Positions 1 through 14,100 are shown, counted from the stretch's first letter. The stretch: DNA of 64,000 nucleotides from Sphagnum compactum (GCA_965153455.1 OZ234494.1:19096001-19160000), one strand, 5' to 3'. Program-made: numbers and translations. Notes: a model not told the origin generated them from the sequence alone.

Positions 1-2240
1 GAAGAATGTTAGGGTTCAAGATTTAAATTTGATTATGATGATGGGTTACGATGAAGTGGGATTTTTTCTTCCAAATGTAGCTGACGAGTTTATAAAAACA
101 ATAACAATTGTAAATGTTGTTCTACATGAATTCGGCTCGGGTTTGCAACAACGAGTTAGTGGTAGTGGACAACATTAGAAATTGGCAATACATTGCTATA
201 GCTGTAAGAAACATGAGAGCATATTACACAACCTTGGGATTTGGGAAACAACAACAACAAGCGAGAATTTGAAAGCCCTAGTGTGCTATTAAAGAACAAA
301 AAAAACTTAGAGGTCAATTAGATTAGGGTGGCGATAAAAGAGTGCAACCATAATATTATAACTAGTTTGTAGTGGAAAAAAACTTGGAATCAAGATCAAG
401 CAAAGGGTTGCTAGGTTTTCCAAAAGTAGGATGCCACAATTACTTTCATGAAAGCCCACAACAACAACTTGCAACTACTGCCTCATCTTGCCACCTTAAT
501 GTAACAAATAACAACAAACATTTGCAGTGGCAAGAATATCAAATTTTGATTCACTTACATTCACTTGCAAAGAAACAAATGAAAAGGTAGATAGAAAGAA
601 ATGAAAAAAACATTTAAAAAAATGATGGTTTAGTGGGGTTCCAGTGTGATGGTGTCGGGCTCCAACCAAATGCGTCAAGATGGTTCCAACACAATGGTGC
701 CAAGATGGTTCCAACAAGATGGCGTTCCAACGTGATGGCGTCGGGTTCAAACGTGCGATGGCGTAGTATGATGGTATAACGTGATGGCACCAAGTTCCAA
801 TGCAATGGCATTGTTTGCATCAAAGCTTTGAGCTCCAACTTTGAAGGATGGTGTTGCTTACATCAAAGTTCATCACTATGGAGCTTGGTTGTGTGCATCA
901 AAGCTCCAAGGTTCAAAGCTTAGTTGTTGGCATCATCCAACATCTACAACCAACTTCAACCTCTAAAGCCAAGCTCTAAAATAATGAGCTAAGGAACTAT
1001 GTGAGTTGAAGTGTTGGGAGTTACGAGAGCTAAGGTTGCGATGGTGCATTGGGAACTGCGTGAGTCGAGGTTTTGATGGCGTATGCCTTCCTGGCACACC
1101 TTCTTGTAGCAATGATGACGAATAGAGAACGAAAGAAAGAGAAATTATGAAAAAAACGAAAGGGAGATTGAGAAAGACAATTGTAGCACCCATTGCCACA
1201 ACATTGTTTTTTCACATCTGGGGAGAGAAAGATGAATTAGCCTATGTGGCCTCAAAAGGATCATCAATTTTAGAGTATTAGGCTACTATTTTAAAAATTA
1301 TTTATTTCAAAACCTTTAAGGCCCCATGATTATGCGACTTATGTTGCAAATATTTGATCTTATTACAATTTTTGAAAAATATGAACGAGAATAAAAAAAT
1401 AGTCCAAACATAATTAAAAATATATAAAAAAGGTAAAATGTCTTTCATAAGTTTTGAAATGTTTGTTTATAGGGCCTAAAATGCATAAAAATAAGGGCCT
1501 TATATGTTCTATCCAAGTTTTTTCAAACAACGAAACCCTCTTAACTTTGGGGGATCATAACTTTTTCATTCTAGTTCATATTCAACTTTTGTAAAAACCT
1601 ACTAATGTTGAGGCTCAAGGGGCAACTAATCTATTTGAAGACCATGAGCAAAAAAAAAAAAAGGCTGAATATTAAACCCTTGGAGTTTGAACCCTTAAGT
1701 GTTGGGTCAAAAACCAATCTACCCTAAAGGAATGCAATTGAAGGCACATTTTTTTAATTCCACCCATGTGGGTGTCAGAAAGGCATGCAAGAGTGAAACA
1801 AAATGAGATTAGGATGAACATGCTATGCAAATTCATGGACAAATTAATTTACACAAACAAAATAACAAAATCTAATTTACACAAATTGAAGTTTGGTGAT
1901 GTTAGGACATAAATCGCAAGTAACCCAAACTCATTCAACTCACTTAGCTCAAACCATTGGAAGGAAACATCACTCCCCTTCCTAGGATTGATTATTAAAT
2001 ATTAAATCAAAATGCCTAAAATTCTTAAAAACTTTCAAAATTGTCAAGTAAAAAATCACACTATTTTATGAGTTCATAACTCATAAAATATAGTTATTTA
2101 AACAAATGTCTCCATATGTGATCCTTGACTAAAGTGGCTCTAAGTAAGTAGGTGCATGTAGATGAATAGGGTAAAAGACTAGTGGCTGTTAGTAGGTAGT
2201 AAAACAGAAACTGAGAACTAACCACCATGGTTAGCAAAGT
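1..2240. other. AT-rich intergenic DNA, left edge
   Basis: No open frame here shows a recognisable domain or splice-compatible coding pattern. The stretch is AT-rich with scattered homopolymers. It contains an irregular minisatellite (listed separately) and, at about 830-960, a degenerate series of short words around 'catcaaagct' and 'gctccaa'. Similar low-complexity words recur near 17.3-17.5 kb. I see no RNA gene. Confidence 0.6.
640..800. repeat. irregular minisatellite, about 20-bp units
   Basis: Variants of a unit built from 'gatggttccaac' and 'gatggcgtcgggt' recur about every 20 bases. They encode overlapping short frames on the minus strand that are artefacts of the repeat. Confidence 0.65.
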
Positions 2241-2425
2241 AACCGAAACTCAATGGAAAAAGTGTTTCGTGTCCAGTCACCATCCATCCGTCACGCTATA
2301 CTCTGGTGGCTGATGGTGGCGACAGGTTTCATCCACCTCGACCCTGTTCATCCATCCATCCGGGAGGAACAAAGGCGGGCGCAGTGCAAGCGTTTGAAAG
2401 CTGCTGTTGCTGCGGCGCTCCTCTT

Positions 2426-2428
<3 letters not shown>

Positions 2429-2458
<30 letters not shown>
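2429..2458. repeat. (CT)n microsatellite in the presumed 5' leader of the TMEM209-like gene
   Basis: A pure TC/CT run of about 30 bases lies roughly 420 bases upstream of the start codon of the downstream gene. Pyrimidine tracts of this kind are common in plant promoters and 5' leaders. I cannot see the transcription start. Confidence 0.8.
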
Positions 2459-2462
<4 letters not shown>

Positions 2463-2876
2463 CGTCCTGTCCTCCCTCCTCTGCCTTCCTCGCACATTGG
2501 AGGCGATTTGAGCTTATGGAAGTCGGATGGAGTCGCCTGCAACATGGTAACGCTCGCTAAATTTTTTTTGGTTTTTCAGTTTTTTTTTTTTTGGCGGAAG
2601 GATTTGTAGCGTCTTGGCATGAATTTGAGGACCTCTTTGAAGTTCGTTTCATGAAGTTTTCTCAGCTGTGTGCAGGTGGTTGCAGCAGATCGCACTGGCC
2701 TTTTTTTTTGAACGCGAGCATTTTCTTTGAGTTTCAATAATGGGTAGAGATCTCCAGCTAGGGCGGCGGAGAAGAAGAAGACTGTTTTGAAAGGCTTTTT
2801 GTTGTTGTTGGTTTTGTATTCTTCTTCTTCTTCGTTCCACGTATTGTCTCTCGGTTTCACAGTGGTCGACTCTCTG

Positions 2877-5800
2877 ATGGCGGTGCCCTCACCCAAGCCG
2901 CCGAAGGCGTTCAGAGTGTATCAGAATGAGGCAATCGCATCCGCTCTCACAGCATTATCGGTCAGGCCTTCTCGGCGCGTTGTCTCTGTCATCGTCTTGC
3001 TCAGTATTCTCTCGCTCTGTCTCCTCGTGGGCCTCATTTATCGGTACTTCATCGCGCAACATTTCCTTCTGCATATCAATTCGTGCAAACGTTTGCACTA
3101 GAAAACTTGAAGGGTCTCTCAAACTGCAGGATTCAAAACCATCCATTTGTGGTTTCGAATCTACAGGCACAATTTCCTTGTTTTGCACAGTAAGGAAACA
3201 CTACGAGCCTAGTGAGGAACCTTTTTTTCTGTCACATTGTTGCTGATGAAATTTGTGTGATCCAACGCAGGACGAGAGCAGCAACAGAAGCGCTGACAGT
3301 AGTGGGTGTTCCTCATGAGATTGCCGGTAAGTCCTACTCGAAACCCTAGATTAAGCATTTGGTGATAGGATTGTAAACAGCCCTGGATTAAGCATTTGAT
3401 CGCCAAACTCTAGCAAAACCCTAGCAAAACCCTAATCAAGGATTTAGTAATCAAGCTCTAATCCAATCATTTTGCCATTGAACTTTCATCAATTATCACT
3501 GTATTTTCCATTCTGTTCGGGTTTAGAAATAATGTCTGAAGCTTGCACAAACATGCCCGTTTCAGGCATTTTGGTCACGGCAGCTCAAGCTACAACTGTA
3601 GTATTAGTTGCATTAGCAATGAGTGCACTCTACAAGGCACTTTCACTACAGGCAGCTGCTGATGCAAGTATAGCTGCGGGGGGAGCTTCCTTTAAGAAAG
3701 AAGCAAAAGCTTCAGCAAATTTAGCTTTGACCCAACATCAACAAACACTTCTTGGGTTGCCAGTCAATGTCCCCAAAAAGCCTGCAGTAGAAAAAGGTGA
3801 AGCAGGGTCATCAGGAGATTCAACAGGTATCAAGAATGTCAGGCAGAGGCCACCTTGGGTGCGCTTATCACCAACTCAGCCTTCATTGCCAGCTTCTTCA
3901 CCTGCTTTGATGGTGCCTGTGCATCCCACTGTGCCAAAGGGGTCACGGGGAAATGTGGCTGCTGGAGCAGGCTCTTTGTGGGCTACAAGGGGAAGCCCTG
4001 TTGCAAGCTCAGGCCCTGTTTCATCCTTATCTCCCTCAGGAACCATCAGCACCCTGGGAGCTCCTTACTCTTCACAGGTGACGTCTCCAGGGACTCTAGT
4101 CTTGTTTGTGCAAATCTGTGACTTGCAGCCTCAAAAATCAAGATGCGCCTTCCAATGTTGCTTTGACTCCTATCTTTGTGAAACCACTCTCGAGAGACTT
4201 TCCAGTGTTGCTGATTGTGATGGGTATATTCAGCTGTTCTTGCTAGGCTCATCATGATATTTCAGTAGAAATATCATTCTGTGTCATGACTTCCTTCTGA
4301 TTGCAACTTCAAACATTGCAGGTGTCACCATACTCAGCATCCTCATATGTGTCTAAGCAGTCAGGGACACAAGCCTCTCCCCTTGAGCTTCTATCTACAC
4401 CATGGGTCAAACAGAGGAGCTTCACAATGAAAGATGATATTCAGAGTGAGGAGAAACTAAACAAGTTCCTTGCAGATGTTGACACAAGAATGATGGAAGC
4501 AGCAGGAAAAAGTGCCCTGGTGGCACAGGGCTTCACAACCCCTCCTCCAACTTTACGGGGAGCAATGGCAACTACAGCAACTGCTAGCCCAATCCCCACT
4601 CCAGTTTCCTTGTCCAGCACCCCTCAGAGTGGACCCATCCGAACCCTGCGGATGTCTCCCTCCCAAAAAGGGGGCCCTTCTCCAAAAAAGGGGGAGGGTG
4701 AGCTTCCTGATCCCATGTCACTAGAGGAAGTAACAGAAGGATTATTTCAGTTGGGAATTCTTTCCCAAATTGATCAGTGGAGGGATTCATTGCGCCAGTG
4801 GTTCTCGAAGGTTTTGCTTAACCCTCTCATTCAGAAGACTGACTCCAGCCACTTACAGGTCCATATTACCTGATGATGTTTTCTCTCTCTGTGTTGCATA
4901 CTCCCTCCTGACCAATTGATAGTTTTGTTTCTTGAGCATAACTTTGGTCTTTAACAAATATGTTCAACGCCAAATATGCATCTTGTCTGCCTTTACAGCT
5001 GTGGAAGCTCTGGAACCTGAGCTATTTTCAGTTGTGGAGACTTTTGACTTGTTATTTTTGCCAGTTATGTCCTCATCAAGTATTCTTGGTGGGTATCCTG
5101 AATGTTGAAGGTGATGGCAGCAGCAGCAAAGTTGGGCCTTTCTGTTGCTGTTTCTCAAGTTGGTGGCAAACAGCAAAAGTCTGTTTCAGGAGAAGAGTGG
5201 CTCTCCACCATGTCTCCTGAGGAAGATGCTTTACTGAACCAGCTTCGTGCTCTGCTTTTGGAGGCTCGAGATGCACCCCCTCGTATGTTCAAGCATCCTT
5301 GTCTTGGGCACACTACCCATCAAACAAAACATGAAATTCACCATTAATAATACTACATGTCCCAAGAAGTTATGTTGTGTATGCTGACACATTGCAGCAT
5401 GCTTTAGAAAGTGTGTGCATGTTAGCCAACATCATAACTGAGTGTCCCATTGCTCCTGCAATGTGTCAGGAACTCTGTATGTAGAATTACTGCATAGTTG
5501 TTGGCCCGAAATCCTGGGCAAGTTGTTATATACTTATCTACATCCTCCGACAGGACCTGATGAAGTCACTGGGGAGTCATGGCAGCTAGTCACTGCTATT
5601 CATGATGAGAGCAATGGTCTGATACTTTGTGAGTTCACTAATAGGGTTATAACTGCATTCATTCTTGTTATGTTAGCTTCGGTTGCGGGAACTGACCCAA
5701 TGGTTATCTTGAACATAATATTGTGCAGTTTTCTCTACAATCTCATAGAAATATAAGAAAATGTTGGCATGTTCTTGTCTTCCGGCTAATTGCTGCAGCT

Positions 5801-6889
5801 GAATATTCTAATGTGCGTTTGTCTTCTGTAGCTCCACAGCCAACTCTATTTGGTCTTCAGTCCCCTGGTCCAGAGCGAGTAGTAAACCCATTGATTCAGG
5901 AGTGTTTGAATGCGGTTACTGAGCACCAGAGGTTATGGGCACTTATGAAGGGGGAGTGGGTCAAGGGCCTCCTTCCCATGAGTAGCATGCGCCCTGACCT
6001 AGCAGTTCAGCGGATTCGGGGTAAGCATTTCTCGATATTGTAGATGAGCATGGAGTGCTTAAAGAAACTGGTGTGTTTGAATTCTGCTTCAGCTGTGAGA
6101 TAACCCATCCATGCCTGAGCTGTGTCCTTAACAAAACTTGAAGCAAATTTTAAACAAAGTGCATTATTTTATTGATCCTCTCCAATTATCTTGCAGTGCT
6201 AGCAGAGGGCACGTGCGTGAAGAAATTTGACTTCACAGGCAGTGGGGGAGATGGAAAAGTCATTCTGGATCTGGCCTCAGACCCCCACCTTTTGCTTTAC
6301 CTCTTTTGTGCCTTGTTGGAGCATCCTCAGTGGATGCTGCATGTGGACCCCTTTCTGCATTCCAGTATGCAGACTGGAAACAATCCTCTCTTCCTGACCA
6401 CGATGCCAGGTGTTGAAAGGTTCTCAGAGAAGCACGTTGCAATTCTGTCAAGTGCACCAACAGCATTACCTGCTGGTGCTTGCATTCTAGCCATGGGCAA
6501 ACAGACTCCCCCTGTTTTTGCTCTCTATTGGGAAAAAAAGTTGCAGTTCTCACTGCAGGTAAGGGTTGTCCTGGATGTTAATTGTGATGCAGTCATCAAG
6601 ACCTTGGACAAATTACAAAGTATTGTACTGTCAGACAATTTCTGCAAATGGTTGTTTCATTCTATGGACTAGTTCATTCCATGACTTTGATCTGGGCCTT
6701 ACCTGAAGAGGTATTTGGTTTCATTTGTGCTGAGAAGAATGTTATGATGGGTGGCAGGGGCGTACAGCTCTATGGGATGCAGTATTACTACTTTGTCACA
6801 GGATCAAGGTGGCACATGGGGGTGTTATACGAGGTATTAGTTTGGAGTCACCATCTTACAACCTCTCTCTGTTTAATGACCATTTGTAG
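2877..6889 (+). CDS. TMEM209-like membrane protein (cytochrome b561 N-terminal domain family name)
   Basis: Eight exons: 2877-3043, 3271-3326, 3566-4077, 4322-4858, 5111-5282, 5832-6020, 6197-6558, 6758-6889. They join in frame to 708 aa, all with GT-AG borders. Two hydrophobic segments lie near the N-terminus (about residues 35-55 and 76-98). A Ser/Pro-rich linker follows, then the conserved C-terminal domain. Recognisable blocks are 'WRDSLRQWFSKVLLNPL', 'TEHQRLWALMKGEWVKGLLP', 'LAEGTCVKKFDFTGS' and the terminal 'ALWDAVLLLCHRIK'. The family is known from human TMEM209, a nuclear-envelope protein linked to the pore; plant members are uncharacterised, so nuclear-membrane location is inference. 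The start is the first ATG giving the conserved 'FRVYQNEAIASAL' block. Intron 4 has a poor pyrimidine tract before its acceptor at 5110. The exon ending in a stop at 6889 is convergent with the next gene. Confidence 0.92.
5553..5755 (+). repeat. dispersed intronic repeat, copy 1
   Basis: It lies in intron 5 of the TMEM209-like gene. It shares an ordered set of words ('gagtcatggcagct', 'actgctatt', 'gatgatga', 'ggtctgata', 'tttgtgagt', 'aaggttat', 'ctcatagaaata') with 7206-7345 and 51351-51513. All three are in the same orientation, so this looks like an old interspersed element. I saw no terminal inverted repeat. Confidence 0.65.
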
Positions 6890-8191
6890 TGATGTATACA
6901 GAGTTTCAGAGCCTTGTAGATTGTCTCACTGGATGTAGGTCGACATAATCTGCATAGAGGAGTTTGGAAGCCTTGGCAAGCTTAAAACTACCATAGAAGC
7001 ATTGGAAACTGTTTGAAGCCTTTTTGTAGTCCATTGCCATCAGAGGAAGAATTGGTGATTCATGAGTGATAGACATCACCAAAGAAACGAGTAATGTGGA
7101 GCACACCTATGATTAATCATGTAAGAGAAGCATGATAAGTTCAGAAGTTACCCTGCGCTTTTATACAATCTAATGCCTACTGAGCTAGTTGGATTTGTTC
7201 CAAAATGAGTTAGTGGATACTCATGTAAGCTTGCCACTGTTCTTGGATGAAGGTGATGGTCTGACACTTTTTTGAGCTACTCTAGTAAGGTTATGTCTGC
7301 ACTGTCATATTACCTTCCAAGTGTTCTCTGCAATCTTGTACATTTCTTCTGAGATGAATACAAAAATCTTCGCATCTGAGACTACAAACTTTTGCTGACC
7401 AGTTGCTCCCATTGTATGATTTCTTGTATCTTTGAGACATCAAGTTCTCATGTCAGCAAGAATGAAATGTCATCGTGGTCCTTCTAGAATTCTGTCATTT
7501 GTCTGTTGTTTATTACTGCACAAGTCTTCCATTAGTAAGAAATGATACCTTCATATATGTCCAAATCTAAGGTGCTTTGATTCATCACTGGAATCACTGG
7601 ACCCCACAACTTAGCACCTCACCTTGAAGTGCTCTTAGCCCTGCTGAAAGCTATCTGGACTCCAAAGAATGCATGCTTTCTCAGTGAATCCAACAAGCTT
7701 GGCAAGTTACAATAAATCCAGATAGTAAACATGTCACAGAGCCAATTTGTGGAATCTTGTCTGTTGTGAAAGGATCAGCAAATAATGATTCACATCATAT
7801 CATAGTTCAATTGACATCACAACTAAATGCTGAAAGTGTCTTAGAAGACCACTTCAAGAATCTGTGCACCTACAGACCTTGGGAACTCCAATGAAGTACT
7901 AACTGACCCCCAAACACCAAGCTGTATGACATGCCATTCCTTCCATGCTGTTGGCAATTGAAATACAATCTGCATCACTACTACTCAATAACAAAAAGCC
8001 TTGATCTAACTTTTAATGCTGAAGGGAACCTGTGGCCTCCAGCTACTAGTTTCCCGAGTCTAGGCTACAACTATTTGAATTCACTCAGTAGTGGCACGGC
8101 CACTCTTAATTACATCATGCACTTTCAATCAAAGCTCCTAGAGACAGTTCAATAATGCCCTGGAGTTGTAAAACACTGAACAGCAAAAAAA
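6890..8191. other. convergent intergenic region, presumed 3' UTRs
   Basis: About 1.3 kb separates the stops of two convergent genes. Short frames here have no recognisable domain. One copy of the dispersed repeat is listed separately. Both genes probably terminate transcription here, but I cannot place the poly(A) sites. Confidence 0.7.
7206..7345 (+). repeat. dispersed repeat, copy 2
   Basis: It shares 'gatgaaggtgatggtctgaca', 'tttgagct', 'aaggttatg', 'ctgcaatctt' in the same order as the copies at 5553-5755 and 51351-51513. It is the most diverged of the three. Confidence 0.55.
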
Positions 8192-11100
8192 TCAAGTGCG
8201 CCCCAAGAAATTCAAACGCATCATCCGTTTCAATCCTCCCTCCTCTTGGGGTGGCACAGGTTGTGGAACTGTGGGAGTTGATACCTCAATAGCAGGAATG
8301 TCCCCTGTATTGGTCCGACTCAAGTAACCTGTGTCCCTCAGATACCCACCTTCACCAAAGAGGCTCCCCATAGAGGTGCCAACAGCCTTGCTGATAGCAT
8401 CCGCAATTCGCACACCACCCCGTTCCTTCAGAATCCCTTCCAATGCTTCTTTGTGTGCTGGATCCAGGGCCTCAACATCTTTCAACAAATTCTGTATTGT
8501 GGGGATCAAAAGATTGCTCACACTTGTTTGTGACAAATCTGAACACATAAGAGGAATGCCCAAGTAAGGATCACACTTTCTCAGGAGTACTTGTAGAGTA
8601 ATGTCATTTCAGTATGAGAAGAAAACCCAGCAATTGTAGCATGAAAATCTGACCTAGACACATTTCCAAAAATACTAGTGCTGCAATGAATGTTCAGCAT
8701 GAGATGGAAAGTAGGCAATTGTGGCATGAAAATCTGAACCAGACACATTTCCGAAAACACAAATCAGTGAGGAAAGTCATCAACTATGATCACAGATCCG
8801 ATGGTTGATGACTTTCCTTATTGACAGAGAAAAACATTCTGGAGCATCTGCATAGATATGAGTTTCTATGAGAAATGTACCAGTTGCATCCAAGGCTCGG
8901 ACAGCTTCACAAATGACATCAACTTTTTCACGTCGCCGTGCCAACTTGGCACTTGGCATTGGAGCTCCTGACAACATCACCAGCTTTTGCAGCAAATGTG
9001 TGGCCTGTTAAGTCCAATTCTTTACAAAATAGAAGTCAATATCAAAACAAAAGCCAAGCAGAAATCTTGAACTCAGAACCCAGCCCAAAACCCTGTCATT
9101 CACCTCCACAATTTTCCCTGAACCTAACCCAGCCTCTGACGTAAGCATTTCTCATAAAGTACCCTATCTGTAACAGCACTTTGTACTAAGCCCAGTACTT
9201 TTAGAGGAGGATATAGTCACGCAGGCTGGGGGTAGTGAGGGGAATGGCAACTGAAAGTGCACGCACTACAGCTATCATGGCCTCATGAGACCCATCTTCC
9301 AAGAAAGAATCCATTTGCATTTTCACTTTGTCAACCACCTGTTCATCCCCATCAACAAAATAATCCTTCCATAATGAGTAGGAACATGGGACATTAAGCT
9401 TTTTTCTGAAAGCCTTTCCAATCCACAATCACCAAAACCCACTACAGCAATTCGTTCTTCAAGCAATGCATAACTCTCCTGCAAAAGCTGGAAACACCAT
9501 ACTCATTCAAGCCCAATGCAGTACTTAGATTCAGGTTTTAAGAGCCTAGGCAGAGGAACTTTTTTGGTACCTCTTCATCTTTGAAATGTTGAGCAACGGC
9601 CCCAAATGCATCAATGCTGGCATGCTTCACATCCAAATTGGGATCTGACCCTAAAGTCACAAGTGCTGGTAGCACTTGTTGGGTTGCAAATTTCAGCTCA
9701 ACATTCCCTACCTGCACTAGGTAGGATCACTGTGAGGGTTCCGAAATTTGAACTTAGATACTGTACTCTGAGATGCACATTTTGCTTTATATCCAATTTC
9801 CAGTGGTTAGTAACTTACAAGGGCTTTAGAAAGGACTGCTGCTGTGATTTTGACGTCAGCATTCGAGTTGACAACCAGCTCCCACAAAACCCCGACTATA
9901 ACCCCATGTTGCCGCTCAAAAGTGCTGTATCCCACATCTCAATTAGGTCCTCGGCATATAAATCAAAAATCAGAACTCTCACTCACTATTCACTTTCATG
10001 GGCATACCAGAGAAAACGAACAGCGTCAATGAGTTCTGGTGCCCTTGTCGATGTCCAGGCACCATCCTTGAGGCTTGATTGCAGAATGAGTTCACGGAGG
10101 TACTGAGCAAGCTTTCCTTCCTTCATATTGGGTGCCCCCAACACTCCAGCCAAAAGCACTGGCAGAACACACATGACTGCTAACCGCTCCTCTGTTGGAG
10201 ACCTCGGCAAAAACCCTGCAACTAATTTTGTTGAGTTCAAGCAAACTCTTCTCTACCAGGGATGTTCATTATCACACAGAATCTGAATCAGAAGGCATCA
10301 TCCCAGCAACTTGAAACATTAGTACCCTATTTTTGGGATATCAATATAATCATGTCACATAGAGACACTGGTTGAAAGCCTCTCCACAGAATGTCAAAAG
10401 CTCCTCATTCACATGGATAAATTCTGCACCTTTGTCCATTGCAAGCTTGTTTCAGCAACTTCACTACAATCTCATAATATTCTCCTGTTGAATCTAATAA
10501 CGCTACTGATGCAAAGGCAACTGTCAACGGGCCTCCATTCAGAATACAGAACCTCATTGTCAGTTATAGTCTCACTTCTTTTGACACCCTGCAAAGCTCT
10601 CAAACTTGACATATAGAAATACATACTCCATACCTCTGATGGGGACTGAAAGCTTGGATGACAAATGTGGCAGGTCAGTATCATCACCAGTGGCTGAGAG
10701 GAAGAGGGGTAGCATGATTAGCATGAGATAGCTGCTGCCAAAGCACTCACTAATGCTTAGAAGAAGCTGCACACAAGTTATTACCAGACAACATGTCAAG
10801 TGAATTATTGGTGTTGGACTCTACTTCTACCCATTCAGGACAAGGTTCAAGGTTTACATTGAAATTGAATGACTAGCACTTAGGAGTCAGTGTAGCAAGT
10901 TTAGGGCTTAGGATCAACCAAATAACTATGAACACACAGTTTCAGAAGTGAGACAGCCTATTGGGAAGTATGGGTATTACCTTACAGAGGCGGGTGCGAA
11001 GGCTTTCTTCTCTCGGTGCTAGCATACGAACAAGTTGGAGCAGTGTTGGAAAGCAATCCTGCATGAGCCAATCCAAGGCTGGCCAATCCACATCTGACCT

Positions 11101-14100
11101 GAACAAAACAAATGCAACCCTGATTGAAGACCACAAAAACTGGGTTGAAAAGTTCATAAACTGAGATGGAAAATTGAAGTGCATAGTCGAAGAGAATGGA
11201 GACACAGGGCATTGGAAAAGAATTAAAAAAGACATACCCACAATAGCAGTTAATGATCTCTTCTGTGAAAAAAGAAGCATCTGTTCCAAGGTCAGTATCC
11301 ACCACTTTGTCAGGATATGGACATGTTTCAAAAGCATAACTCCGAACTTCTGGGAGCAGCTGTGAGAGCATCCGTAACAACACATCAATGTTCCATCGTT
11401 CCCGCTCCCCAAGACTCCGAAGATGAGCCTCTGCAGTGCCTTCAACTCCTGACAAAGGAGGGCACCGCTGCCGAACACACAGTTTATCAAGTCATCAATT
11501 GAGAAAAGGCAACAAGAATATTATGGCAAGGTACTCTTATTGAAAGACTACACACATGATATGAACATTTGGTGCATGAACTAGCACACTTGGGCAGGAT
11601 GGTTTCTGTTTCACAAAAGTCTAGATGAACAAACAGTTGAGTTTGTGGTTCAGGTTGTACCTGAGCAGAGGATAAAAGTCGAGAGAGGACACCTTGATAA
11701 AGTTGAGTGAGAGGCTGTTTCTCATGCTTATTCCACATCACCAGTGCCGGGACAAGCTCATTCAGACAAGTATCAACAACCACACCCATAGGATCACAGA
11801 CCAGGTCGAACATCAGTCCTTCAACCTGTCCCCAGTCACACAATGCTGTTGTCTATTATGATTTTGGACAGATGCACAAAAGAAAACTACATGCCTATGT
11901 TAGATGGAGACTTTCTCTGAGATTCTAGCTATGCCTGAATTGGAACTGTTATCTTGAACCCTGAACCCTAGGCCCTAACAGAACTACCAAGACACAAAAC
12001 TATGGTGCTTACTTTGTCCCCCTTTCGAGTGAAGAGGTCAAAATGCAGCTCCATAAGGAAGCCCCTTGGCAAGGCTGACCTTGGAATACTTGTCGATGTT
12101 GCTGAAGAGGGGCAGAAGCAGAGCAAGATTATGTGCAGCAGCTTCACGCACCACTGGTGTTGGATCGTCCACCAGCTGCTGCAGAATAGACAGAATGAGA
12201 GATGTTCGCATCTCTGAGCCCACAAGCTGTCCCAGCTCCCCACAAGACTGTGCTACTAGAAGTCTGCGCTCCTCATACTTGTGATCAATCTGCCAACAAA
12301 CAATTGGCCACTCTCTCCATCATTCAATCACTTTGCATGATTTGGTTCAGATAAATCCTTTGCATCCTAACAAATGGTAAAAAATAAACTGGCTCAAATC
12401 TGCAACCTGTTCCCAGCACTGTGGCAGCAACTCTGTCTCAGTTCGCATTTGTCCCACACTCCTTGAAAGCTCAACACAAGCCTGTAATCACCACAGATAA
12501 TCAGCAGCTGCTCATTTGACATATGCCCATCCATTCAAGACAACAGTAACATAGAATCCCCATGAATCATGAATGCAGAACAAAGTCAAAAAAGTCAGCA
12601 AGCTGCTGATCTGTATTGGTGTTTTTGATGCCCCAGGAATTTGTTCAAGACAACAAGATTTTTGTCAATTTCAAGTAGGTCCATCATCCAATAGCAAAAC
12701 TCAACACCAGGAAGCCTAAGATGCCATCAAACACAATAGGGCTGGCCACACTCACATCCATGATGATGCGCCGTTGCAGTTCATCTGGCCTCTTTATGAG
12801 GTTGAACAGAAGGTGTGTAAGTGAGTCACGCACACTGCTGTCAGGATGCCTCTCAATTGCACACATAATCAGAGGAAGTAGCTCCTGCACGTGACTCACA
12901 CAACACAAGAATCCTTGGTCAATGCCCAGATTAAGGAAAACAAGTTACAGTTATGTGATGCATGTTTGAGGAGCTTCCAGAATTGCACCATTTCTAAGTT
13001 TCCCATATTATCTATCTGAACAGCAAAAGAAGAAGACAGAGACCTCTCTGTGGTTGATGAGCACATACGGGACTATCTTTGGCAGTGCATCTGCCAGAAT
13101 TTGCACTGTTTCCACCTCCTGCTTCCCCCAAGCCACTGAACATACTTAGCCCTGCACCATAGACCTTGCTAAATGACAATATGCATGTATGGGTGAATTG
13201 CATGTTAATGTTGGAATTTTTTTCCTCATAAAACCAGCCTTTGTGGAAAGTGAAGCATCTCACCAATCCATGTCTTTCCTGATGTTCTTTCAGGCCCTCC
13301 TGCGTGTTGATGTCATCAACAGTCTGCAAAACCGTCTCTTTGACTCCCACTATTTCCACATCTTCTTCCTTGGGTGTCTTTGTCCCATTGCCAACCACCA
13401 CACCAGTGCTACTTTTTATGAGATCTAACAAAATCTCTTCAACAATGCTTGCTTCTTCATTGGTACCTATGAGTTCAGCAGATCCAGCATCATTATTTCT
13501 CCCATTGCTCGCAGAACTCTCTGGTACTCCCACCCCCAGTTCTGGTTCTGACACAGTCTCCAGGATGGTGTCTTGTGCATCTGTTCCAGCTGGCTCTTGT
13601 TTCATAGTAGCTACCGGTGCCAAACTAGCTCTTACACTTTCAAGCTCCAGCTTTAATGATGTCACTTCCATTCTGTACTCATTCAGCTCCCGTGTTGCCT
13701 GATGTAAGAACTCCTTTAACTGCTGCACCTGTAGATGAGACTCTTACCATGAAACTATGCTCTCTCCTCTAATCAGTACACAAGACCTTTGCAAGGATTG
13801 AGAAGTTTTCTGAGTATTTACAATCAAAGTCCACCTGAATAGAAATAATGAGACAACCTGGCAACAAGGCCAGAGAAGTTTATTGTCCAACGTTGAGAGA
13901 CCATCCCAGCAAACTGTATGGAGGAAAAAAAAAATTACAACTAGAAGACACACAAAAGATAAACAGATTTGAAAATAAAAAGCAGTGAAGAACAGCATAG
14001 ACTCTTGCAGGTTCCATGACCATCAACAGCAACAAGTGTGGTAGTCACTAGATACTGTGACATTAACACTGACTTCATCAACTCATAAGATGAGCATTCT

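Noticed and set aside
4999-5110. Possible extra exon of the TMEM209-like gene (a frame reading 'VEALEPELFSVVETFDLLF')
   Set aside because: It follows an acceptor-like site, but including it shifts frame by one base. The family block continues directly from exon 4 ('SSHLQ') to 'VMAAAAKLG' at 5111. Kept as intron.
10472-10616. Frame beginning 'GVKRSETITDNEV' as an exon of the RELCH-like gene
   Set aside because: It meets a stop or wrong phase after exon 14. Exon 15 at 10215 joins in phase and restores the conserved 'RGFLPRSPTEERLAVM' block.
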